From Allodiplogaster sudhausi (lineage: Eukaryota; Nematoda; Chromadorea; Rhabditida; Diplogasteridae), in contig CALZFC010000057.1 of the NCBI GenBank assembly GCA_945643635.1, positions 442,501 through 506,500 of the forward strand: a DNA stretch of 64,000 bases. The letters are read 5' to 3'. The position numbers and the translations under genes are program-made. Positions 12,009 to 22,786 of this stretch are shown here, piece by piece; the stretch's first letter is position 1, and every line of letters begins with the position of its first letter. Below the pieces are notes generated by a model that was given only the letters and a program-made list of their open reading frames with translations, did no database searches and was not told the DNA's origin.

Positions 12009-14252
12009 TATATGAATAGATACCAGATTTTCAAGAAATCATCCATTACAAATACTAGATGCATATTAGTCTGTATATAAGTTGAAAGGCTAGCAGAGAG
12101 AGAGAGAGAGAGAGATAGAGAGAGAAAGAGAGAGAGAGAGAAGAGAGAGACAGAGAGAGAGAGAGACAGAGTGAGAGAGCGCGCGAGAAAGAAATAGAAT
12201 AAGAGAGAGAAAGAGAGCGAGAGAGATGAAGTAAAAGTGAGAGAGCGAGGACCGAGCAAAGGAGTGGCACTCTAATTTGTGGAGTTTGAGGGAATGAGAA
12301 AAGATAAATAAAAGAAATGGAGTTTTGCTCATGAAAAAAAAACGAGGAGATTACTGAGAAGTGAAAAACATGCTTCATGTGAAAGAAAAAGGGCTTAACT
12401 TAAAAGCTCGACAAAATGGTAGTGGTTCAAGAGAACGTTTCAGACAAAAAAAATTATATCAAAAAAAAAATTTTTTTTTTAATGACGAGTAATAAGCTCT
12501 TATTGTAAGTAGCCGCAGATTAATAAGTTATAATTTACATAATTATTAACATATGGCAATTTATAATGTATCTACATACAGTAATGCATGTATTTTTGTA
12601 CGGAATACATTCCTACATCACATTATTTCTCACATCATTATGGCACTTCTCTCACGGCACATTAATTTACGTGCTTCTTCATGTTACTGTTATTCCTGAG
12701 CTTGCCCCGAGCTCATTGCCCTTTTTTGATTTGATTGGAATATCTATGCGCTTGCCGAAAGATATTTTTACTATTACTATTTATTTCTCTTTTTTTAATC
12801 ACGCAAAGGCGCGTTTTTACTATTATTTATTTCTGGTTTTTTATTAGGCCTACTAAATGTGCTATGGAACTTACGAAAGTGACCCGAAGGTTTTCTGTCG
12901 CGTTCAGGCAATAACATGACTTCGAAAATCTTTCCCACCTTGCAGCTGCAGCCTGAGCGGCCAAAATAATTAGATAATAATTAAATACTTTTTTTAAATA
13001 TAATGATTATATAATATTTAAATGTCGCATAGTAAATAAAATATTTAAAAAAACATTCTTCTCTAACATAAGCTTTATGGGGAATGAATGCTGCAATAAA
13101 TCGGGGACATCCGATGCTCCCCGGGGGCATAAGCTGACGGCAGCGTTCTCTCTGACTCGTCTAGTATCGGATGCAGGCACATTAGGCTCATATTTTGAAT
13201 GTTTACGGGATATGGAGTTAGCCGATGGGCTCGCTGCGCAAGAAACTGATGGTGAGGACATTTACGTGCTCGCAAACTTGAGCGAATAGCTTACGACATT
13301 TAGAGGAAGGGAAAAAATATTCAGTAGAAAAATATTATGACATCATCAGGTATTGCCGCAAAATACATATATGCTTGAACCTTGTCCCTCTCACTATCAA
13401 TCTTCATTTATCTCTCTTTTTTCTCCTCTGTCCAATCTGTAGCTTCATCTTTACACTTGAAAATGAGCAAAAAAGACACTTATATGAGTAAAAGTTATGG
13501 AGCTTTTCCAATGAAAAACGAGGAAGTTTCTGAGAGTGAGAAGCGAGAGCATACTTCAGTGTGAAAGAAAAGGAGATCAACTAAAAATGTCACGAAAGGA
13601 TAGTGTTCCAAGAGAGCGTTTAAAAAATTGATATTTCATTTAAAAAACATGACTTCGAAAATTTTTTCCCACGTTGGCTGTGCGGCCGGAGCAGTTACTA
13701 TAATAGTTAGATAATAATTAAATACCCAAAAATATATATGAATGATATGCCTATTGAAATTAGCCGAGAATCGGAGGACATTTACTTGCTCGTAAGAGAA
13801 GAAAGCAAATAGCTTACGATATTTAGAGGAAGGAAAAAGAAACAAATATATTCAGAAGAAAGTTTTTGAAGACGTCCTCAGATAATGCTGCAAAATGTAC
13901 TATGTGCATATTAGCCTGTGTATAAGTTGAAAGGTTAGCAGAGAGAGAGAGAACAGGAGAGAGAGACAGAGAGTGAACGAGAGAGAGAGAAAGAGAGAAA
14001 AAGAGAGGGAGAGAGAGAGAGAAAGAGAGAGAGAGAAAGGGAACTTGAAAAAAAACTATTTGTCAGTACCCGATTCAAGGATGTTTTTCCACAAGATCCT
14101 CTGGTACGCCCTCTTAATGTGGGAGGAAATAAGAGATTGAGGGTGAGAGGGGGGGGATGTCAAGTATAATGAGGAAGCAATAATGAATAATGTGCTAAGA
14201 GAAGAATAGTGTCTCAGAAATGGAGAGAGTAGAGGGAAAGAAAGAGACAGAG

Positions 14253-14291
<39 letters not shown>

Positions 14292-15410
14292 GAGTGAGAG
14301 GGGGAGAAATAGACGGAATGGGAGAGAGAGCGCGATAAAGAGAAAGAGGGTTAGAGAGAGATGAACGCTGAGAGCGAGAGTCAGAGACCGAGAAAAAAGG
14401 AGATAAAGATTGAGAGGGAGAGTGATTTGTGAAGTATGAGGGAATGAGAAAAACGTTACTGACAATGAGATTGAGAAGTGAAAGCATACGTTATTGTGAA
14501 TGCGAAGGAGTTCAACTAAAAAGATCGACAAAACGACGGTGTTTCAAGAGAATAGCAAAGAAGTTAAAAAATTAATTTACATGGAAATACATGTTTAATG
14601 AGGAGTGGCTGTAGATTAATAGTTCTACTGCAAGGAACTATTAATCTAATTGTAAGGCAGATTATGCTTTTACATGCATCTATGTGTGAATGTATTCCTA
14701 ACATCATTACTATAACAATAGTTTTCTGACGGCGTGTTAATTTACTCTTTTCCTCCTCTTAGGATTCGAATTGTTTTTTTTTCATTTCTTTGCCAATTGA
14801 GAAAGGGGACCGGTGTTTTTCTAGCGCGTGCAGGCTAAAAGTCCACATAAAATCGATCGTTTCTCCCGCGCTCAAAGCTGCTTGAAGAATTTATACATAT
14901 TAATAAACATATTCATATATAAATAATCCAGGTTATTTATTATCTAACCTAAATAAAAAGATCTCTCACGGCACATTAATTTACTGCTTTCCTTATGTTA
15001 TTGCTATTTCTGAGCATGCCGCTAGCTCATTGCCACTGTTCACACTGATTGCAGAATATCTCAGCTGCTCTTGGCATCCAAAGGATCTTTTTGCAATTAC
15101 TTCTCTCTCGTATTTTATGACGTACATACATACATATGTATATACGTAAATAGGCCTACTAAATGGTCCAATGGAAATTAAGAAAGAGACCCGCAGGTTT
15201 TCTGCCGCGTTCACGAAACAGGAAAATTTCGATGCATTTGTCCGTCGTTGCTACGAAATGCCACATGGAAACAATATGCATGCATTATGTGCCAATTAAA
15301 ATATCGCAAAAAAAAATGTTTAAAAAAAATTCAATTCTAACATGAGCGTAATAGGGAATGACGAATGCTCATTGTGGACATTATAATTAATCCTGGTGGC
15401 ATCGTTCTCT

Positions 15411-15619
15411 TTTTGTAATCAGTTCGTTGGGAAGAGCATCCCATACCTCAAGCATAGATTCCAGGTAGATTCTATTAGACAATTAGGAGGGGGGCACTAT
15501 TGGAGGGGGGTTCTATTAGAGGGAGGGGTACTATTTTTCAATACCCTTGCGAGACGGGGGCACTATTAGAGGGGGGGGGGGTTCTAATAGATTTAGGGGC
15601 ACTAATAGAGAAAATACGG
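15411..15619 (-). mobile_element. Inverted, truncated copy of the pogo-like MITE
   Basis: This is the reverse complement of the first half of the element at 17575-17995. It ends with the same terminal repeat, GAGAAAATACGG, and TA. The match continues past the element end: the host bases at 15620-15648 are the reverse complement of those just left of 17575. The copy therefore did not arrive by its own transposition. It was duplicated with its flank and inverted. The other end breaks off inside the element at about 15411. Confidence 0.8.
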
Positions 15620-15648
15620 TAATAGTATTAATGATGTAAGAAATTATA

Positions 15649-15912
15649 GAGAGAGAGCGAGAGAGCGAGAGAGATAGAGAGAGCGAGAGAGATCTCTCTC
15701 TCGCTCTCTCTCTCTCTTGTTCTCTCTCTCTCGCTCTCTCTCTCTCTCTATCTCGTTCTCTCTCTCGCTATCTCTCTCGCTCTCTCTCTATCTCGTTCTC
15801 TCTCTCGCTATCTCTCTCGCTCTCTCGCTCTCTCTCTATCTCGTTCTCTCTCTCTCGCTATCTCTCTCGCTCTCTCGCTCTCTCTCTCTCTCTCGCTCTC
15901 TCGCTCTCTGGC
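15649..15912. repeat. GA tract meeting CT tract in a palindrome
   Basis: The plus strand runs (GA)n with GCGA interruptions to about 15691, then AGATCT, then (CT)n with CGCT interruptions to 15912. The two sides are complementary, so the tract can form a long hairpin centred on AGATCT. It begins immediately beside the inverted MITE copy and is probably the scar of the same inversion. A 24-26 base sub-unit (TCTATCTCGTTCTCTCTC) is repeated in the CT half. Confidence 0.85.
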
Positions 15913-16230
15913 TCGACTAGAATCGGAAGCAGCTCGCATTTGGAAGCCTTGCGAGAGATGAATTTAGCATAGAGAAGTCGCATGTGCAACGAGTGCAAGA
16001 AGCTGAGGAGACAGTTACATACGTGCGCTCTCGGAAGGGAATGGCTTGTGGCATTCACAGTCAGCAGTGAAGGAAAACATATAAAAAGATAAACATATAT
16101 GATGACATCATTGAGGATGGCTGCTAGTTATGTGCTTGAAGCCTGTCTCTCTCACTCTTATCATCTTTTTTCTCTATCGCTTCTCTCTCACTCTCTCTTC
16201 ATTGCTTTCTCTTCTCTCCCTCCCTCTCTT

Positions 16231-16273
<43 letters not shown>

Positions 16274-17574
16274 GTAGCTTATCGCAACGTAGTAGACATC
16301 ATCTAATCTAATTGTAAGGCAATTTATGATCTACATAAATAAATCCATGTACATATGTATGTAGTTTAGCACGGCATACTTACAACACATTATTTCTCAC
16401 ATCATTACTGTTACAAAGTACCTTCTGTTATGTTACATTAATTTTGTTTTCTCGGATTTTATGACGAAAATTGGCCAACTTAATGGCCCTATGAAAATCA
16501 AGAAAGATACCCGGAGGTATTCTGCCGCGTTCATTCGATAATAACACTTCAAGGACCCAAGCAGGCGATGCTTCCTGTGTTTCTGTTAGATATCATAACA
16601 AGTATATACATACATACGTACCCATGCGACATATGACAGTGTTTTTGACATGCATAGTCATATTTGTGCAGCCCTGATATGTATGTATGTATATGAAAAA
16701 AATTTTTCACAGACTTTGCACAACTCTCATTGTCAGAAAACGCGGAATATCAATATGACATTAAACATTAGTCTTCAAAGCGATTTTTAAATACTCTTCC
16801 AGAACCCCCCCCCCCCTCCCCCATCTACTAAATATCATGCTAGTTCATACCCCATACCCATCCACCGGTTCATACTCCTCTTCCGGTTCACTCTAGAATT
16901 CATTCCCCATACCTGTTAACTTTCTCGATGATCTTCTCGAGTTCTTCACCATGTGTTGACACATTGATTATCCTATTAATTGATGTACAATAAATAAATA
17001 AATAGATTTCGGGACTGCGTCATCATCCAAAAACGGGCATCCGATCTGAACATATCCGAAAGGCATAGCTGAGGACAGAGTTCTCTATGACTCGACTGGG
17101 ATCGGATGTGGGCATAGAAGGTGCTCATCATGTTTTTAAGGATTCGTTGAGATGAAATTAGCCAAGAGCTCTCCTGTGCACCGAGTGCAAGATTCTATGA
17201 GAACATTTACGTGCGAGCGTGCCCGGAAGGAAATGGCTCGTGACTTTTGCAGGAATGCATGAAGGAAAATATTTGTAAAAAGAAAAAAAAACATTTATGA
17301 TGACATCCGCAGGGATTACTGCTATGTACTTGGTGCTTTTCTGCCTTGGTCTCTCTCTCTCTCCCTCTCTCTCTCTTCTCTCGTTCTCTTGCTCTGTCGT
17401 CTCTCTCTTCTCTCCTTCTCTTTCTCTCTCTCTCTCATTCTCTCTGAAGCTTATTACATTGTTGATCTCATCTAAACTAAGGCTATTTATGATCTACATA
17501 TATAAATCGATGTATGAATGTATTTTGCTCGAAATCCTTACAACGCATAATTTCTTACATCATTAATACTATTA

Positions 17575-17995
17575 CCGTATTTTCTCTATTAGTGCCCCTA
17601 ACTCTATTAGAACCCCCCCCCCCCTCTAATAGTGCCCCCGTCTCGCAAGGGTATTGAAAAATAGTACCCCTCCCTCTAATAGAACCCCCCCTCCAATAGT
17701 GCCCCCCTCCTAATTGTCTAATAGAATCTACCTGGAATCTATGCTTGAGGTATGGGATGCTCTTCCCAACGAACTGATTACAAATTCATTCAAAATCTAC
17801 AGTAAAACGGATATTCCAGTGATGATTCCAGCAATAATTCTTCGCTTTTGTGAATAAAATGTTGTTATCAAACTTTTAGTCGATCACATTGAAAAATAGT
17901 ACCCCTCCCTCTAATAGAACCCCCCTCTAATAGTGCCCCCTCTCGCAAGGGGATTGAAAAATAGTGCCCCCGGGGCACTAATAGAGAAAATACGG
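17575..17995 (+). mobile_element. Full-length pogo-like MITE with transposase C-terminal relic
   Basis: Inverted ends are CCGTATTTTCTCTATTAG and its complement, with TA flanks at 17573-17574 and 17996-17997. The internal unique part (about 17715-17858) is open and reads LESMLEVWDALPNEL then ITNSFKIYSK and ends IILRFCE-stop, resembling the end of pogo/Tigger transposases. It shares long identical stretches with 15411-15619 and is a diverged relative of 11690-12008. Confidence 0.85.
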
Positions 17996-20400
17996 TACAT
18001 AGTAACTTCTGATTCTTCACATTAATTTACTCCTTTCTTCACATGTTGTTGTTATTCCTGACATACACGATAGTTCATTGCCACTTTTTTGATCTGATCG
18101 GAATATATCTTCGACGCTTGTCTTTTTACTGTAATTTATTTCTCTTTTTTATGACGTAAACATGCCTACTAAATGAGCTATGTTACCCGGCGGATTTCAG
18201 CCGCGCTCAGGCTATGAGAAAATTTCGGGAAGTTTTTCTAGCGTTGTAGATGGTGTAGGCGAATTATGCAGCAGATAATAAAATACTATCTGGAAAAAGT
18301 ATATGTGCACATGATTGATGTGTGCCTGTTTAAATATCACAGAAATAAAATGTGGAAAAAAAAAGATTTCAAACCCCGTTACTCTAACAGTAAGCGTTTT
18401 AGGGACTGAATGAATGCTGCTCAAGAGGACATCCGAACCTATCCGGGTGGCTGAAGCACACGGCAGCGTTCTCTCTAACTCGTCTAGTATCCGATGCAGT
18501 CACATGTAATGCTCATATTTTGATATGCTGCTAGATATTTGAATGAGCTCGCCTCTGCATAGAGAGCGCACGAAAATGATGACATTTACGCTGCAAGGAA
18601 ACGAAAGCAACTAGCAAACGATATTTAGAGGAAGGAAAAAACCAAAAAAGACATTCAGAAGAAAATTATGATGACATCGTTAGGTATTGCTGTAATATCT
18701 GTACCATGCTAAACTGCTTGTCAGTACCGCTTGAAGAACATTTTTTTCACAACATAATTGTAAAGCCAATTGTTAAGCTCTCTCATTTTTCACAACATAA
18801 TTGTAAAGCCAGTTGCCAATTCTAAAGCCCTCTTAATGTGAGCATGTGTGAGGGAGGTAAGATATGAGATTGAGGGTGGGGTGTGTGTGTGAAGAATAAT
18901 GATGTTACAATAATGAATTATACGTGTCTATCAGAAAAGGAGATTGTAGATGGAATGAAAGAGATAAAAAACGAGAGAGAGAGAGAGAGGGATTAGGAGA
19001 GCGAACGAGAGGGAGGGAGACTGAGAGAGAGAAGGTGAGAGAGAAGGAGAAAGAGAGGGAGAGAGAGTGATTCTGCGATGTAAATAGTATGTATAAGAGA
19101 TACATGTAAGAAGCTACATAATTGTTTTTTCCTCTTTGCCAATTGAGAAACGGACCGACCCGGAGGTTTTCTAGCTCGTTCAGGCAATAAGACCACATCA
19201 ATACCATTATCCTGCGTTAACAGATGCGCCATTTCCTTTGATTAAATTAGCATTTAATTTCTTTTTAATCGCGATTAGTTAAATGCTATTAAGTAAAAAA
19301 AAATTAAATGCATATCTAATCTAAGGAAATCTATGACCTATATAAATACATAAGTGTTATGTAATTTTGTATGTATGCGTTTTTGTGCGGCATACGAACA
19401 ATCACATTAGTTCTCACACCATCACTATTACAGTACTCGTTCTTTCACCGCATAATAATTTATTGCTTTGTTCATATTATTGTTGTGTCCTGAGCTTGCC
19501 GCTAACTCCTTGCCCTCTTCCCTGATTGGTAAAAATATCTCTGCGCTTACGCTTGCCATAGGATTTATTTATTGTTTACTATCATTTCTTTCTCTCATTT
19601 AATGACCTAAATAGGCCTACCAAATGAAAATAAGGAAAGGGACCCGGTGGTTTTCCGCCGCTCACAGGTAATAAGACGACTTCAACAACCTCTCACAGTG
19701 TTCGGAGAGAGAAGAATAGTGGTGTAAATATTATTTAAATGTGATTGAAATAAGTACATTAATATTTAGTCATCTCAAAATAAAAATAAATAATAAGTTC
19801 ACACTGTCTCGTCTAGAATCGGATGCACGTATATAAGGCGTTCATGTTTAAAAGGCTTCCTGACAATGAGATGAAATCAGCCACGAGCTCTCCTGTGCAC
19901 TGGGTGCAAGATTCTCCGAGGATATTTACATGGTGCCAGGAAGGAAGTGTGGCTCATGATGACATTTACAGAAAGGGATGAAGGAAAATATAAAAAAAGA
20001 GAAACATTTATGTGACATCCTCAGGGATTGCAGCAAGATGCATGCTGGAAGACTTTCTCTGTGTGCGTATCTCTCTCATCTTCGTCTCTTTCTTTCTCTC
20101 TTCTCTCTCTCTCTCTTTTCTCTCTTCGATTGCTTCATCTTTAGCCTTAAAAATGAGCACGTAAAGACGTTTATATATGAGTAGATGCAAGATTTCCAAG
20201 AGACGAGATTGAAGACGTCCAACATTACACATGCTACATGGATATGTGTCTGTGTATAAGCTTAAAGGTTAGTAGAGAGAGAGAAGGAGAGAGAGAAATA
20301 GAGAGAGAGAGAGTAAGAGAAAAAATGGTGAGAGAGAAAAAGAAATAATGAGAGAGAGGAGAGAGCGAAAAAGAGAGCGAGAGTGATGTAGAAATCGTCG

Positions 20401-21044
20401 CTTAAATGTATGCAACCTTTGGAAAGGTAGATGAGTTGCCTGGAAATGGCAGCTGGCAGCATTTAGCTGGGGATATAAATACAAACTACTTTTTAAAGGA
20501 GCCCAAACACATATTCTTGAATTCACGCTCTTTTTTCGAAAACAATGGGCAAGGAGGGAGCATGGGTTTTTTTAGAGAGAGAGAGAGAGAGAGCCGTGAC
20601 AAGAATATTTGTAAAAAAAATTCAAATAGACTAAGACTACGGTAAAGAGCAATGGAGTGTGCTCCTTTAACATCACAGAATGCTACCATTCTTCATGCAC
20701 ACTACATGAAGCTTTCTCATGTTGGATAGTTTAAAAAAAGGATGCAAACTAATTTGAAACACAAAAAAAAACAAAAAAAAAACAATAAAAAAGAGACAAG
20801 GTGACAAATTCCAAATTATAGACTGGTATGTATGTATGTATGTACATTCATTGAAGTGATCAAAATATATTTTAGACATTTATTTTTTATTCACCGCCGC
20901 ACAAGGATTCATTAGATTTCTGCTCTCTTTAACTCCACCAATTTTCTAATCTTTGGCAAAAAAGAAGGAGGCAATGGTGAAAGAAAACAAATGTCTACGT
21001 AAGAGTTAAGCTTTGGCGAATCCGTTTTTTTCTATCTATCTCTG

Positions 21045-21078
<34 letters not shown>

Positions 21079-22008
21079 TTTCTTTTTTGCTCTCATAATC
21101 ATCCTGCCACTCATAATCGCTCTTTTTCGTCTTGAGCTCTCGATCTCTAGCTCTCTCTCTCTCACTCTCTCTCTCTCTCTCTTTCTCTCTCTGCAGTCTC
21201 TCTCTCTCTCAAATCAAGCAAGCACAAAAACTTCCAGCAGAGACACGATTGCTCATTTCACCGAGAGGGAGAAAAAAAAACCATATTTAGATAGCTCCTT
21301 CCATCTCTGTCTCTCACTTTAATTTCGCATGTTTTTCTCTTCTCTCTCTCTCTCTCTCCCTCTCGATCTCTCTCTCTCTCCGTCTCCGACAGAATAGTTG
21401 TAGCTTATGCCCCGTTGCAACTACTCTTGTTTATTTATTTTGCTTATTCACATATGATTCGCATGAAAAGGTTGTTTTCCTTTTCTCTCTATCTCTCTCG
21501 CCTCTCTATCTCTCTCTCGCTCTCTTTCTTTCTCATTTCTCTCTGTCTCTCTCTACTCTCTCACTCTCTTCCTCACTCACTTCAGAATTTTGAAATTAGT
21601 ATGATTGCTCGGTGACTTTTCTAAAAGGTAATTAATTGTTGTTCGCGAAGCGGTGGCAATTGGAGATTAGTGATAACTGAGCGAACATTCAGCTTCGACT
21701 TATGCACAACAAGAACGAGACACCAGCAGATAATGAGCAAAAGAGCAGAAGGTCTAATTCCCTCTCTGACTCGCTTCCTCTCTAGCTTTCTCTTTCTCGC
21801 CTTTCTCTCTCTCATTCACAAACTCCCTCTCTCTCTCTCTTCTTCTTCTTCTCTCTCTACCTCTTTGTCTCTCTCTCTCTCTTTCTGCCTTTCAATATTC
21901 TCTGACACGTTGAGCAATGAGCGTTCACACAGACGCATACTTCATTAGCGCAAGGGCAGAAGGAGAGTTCGCGGAGGACCAAGGAGATGTCAACGTTCAG
22001 AAAGCACA
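20401..22008. repeat. CT-rich spacer, no gene recognised
   Basis: Pyrimidine tracts lie at about 21030-21200, 21335-21385, 21480-21575 and 21770-21900. Between them, 20401-21000 contains poly-A runs (20760-20790) and ordinary AT-rich sequence with no splice-bounded open frame I can support. 21600-21760 and 21905-22008 are unique sequence of unknown content. Confidence 0.6.
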
Positions 22009-22010
22009 TA

Positions 22011-22260
22011 CACACAGAAAACGATGTGACACGGGATGTCACAATTTGATGTCACAATAATGTACCGATTTTACTTCGGTACATATGTGTTCCACCCCAT
22101 GTCACAATTTATGTTCCAAAAAATTGTGACCTCCAGTGAAACAGAAATGTGACGCGCCATGTCACAATTTTCGAGCGGTGGAGGGCAGCGTATCCCAGCA
22201 AAAATGTGACATTGCATGTCACAATTAGGCGGCAGCACATAAATTGTGACATGCTCCCAC
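22011..22260. repeat. Subterminal palindrome array, copy 1 left end
   Basis: TGTGAC and GTCACA recur about ten times. Three are inverted pairs with exactly seven bases between, at 22026, 22151 and 22207 (TGTGAC-N7-GTCACA, then AATT). Such arrays next to the ends of CACTA-type elements are the usual transposase-binding sites. A separate hairpin, GTACCGA...TCGGTAC, lies at about 22063-22085. Confidence 0.8.
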
Positions 22261-22786
22261 CGTTAGCTCCGCCCCTTTTGCTCTCCCTCCCCCTTCATCC
22301 ATTCTTCGAATTAGTGATTCATTTACTATTATGCATGCCACTGGCATTTAATAACAAGAAGAATTATTCATTAAGTTAGTGAGACCTTCAAAAGATTACA
22401 GTAACAACTCAACACATTCACAAGGAAACAGTAACAACTAACACACTTACAAGATAACCGCGCCGAGTTAAATGAATTTGGGCTACTTAATCATGATAAA
22501 ATTGAGTTACTGGTCATAAAACGACAAGAATTAATACATTCTGTAAAGACTGTTTTTCTTAGAAGGATATGTCTATGTTACCAGTTACTTTCTGAATGAA
22601 TCTTGGAAATAAAAATTCGATAGTTCTAAAATGAAAGAAACGTATAGCATGAAAGCAAGTTAAAAAATGAAACAATCTTTTACTAAGATGAAAGAATGTT
22701 CTCAAGTGAAATAAACTCAAGTAAAAGAAAATTTTCAGATGTAAGAGTCAACAAAAAAATGTGATCTAATGAGATCAGACTGGCCT

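Larger units (their letters stand above)
6298..20400. repeat. Degenerate array of about ten 1-1.5 kb non-coding modules
   Basis: The phrase GACCCGGAGGTTTTCTGCCG followed by CGTTCAGGCAATAAG recurs, with decay, near 7052, 8561, 8856, 11091, 12881, 15188, 16508, 18184, 19157 and 19640. A second phrase, CAGCGTTCTCTCTGACACG then GAGTATCGGATGCAG, recurs near 7295, 8820, 10670, 11335, 13140, 17075 and 18465. Each module also carries a block about ATTAATTTACG and a GA tract (6540-6860, 7815-7945, 12094-12230, 14220-14350, 18975-19075, 20275-20390). A third block near 6310, 14060 and 18715 repeats too. Open frames do not stay open between copies, so I see no gene. Insertions into the array are listed separately. 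Confidence 0.8.
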
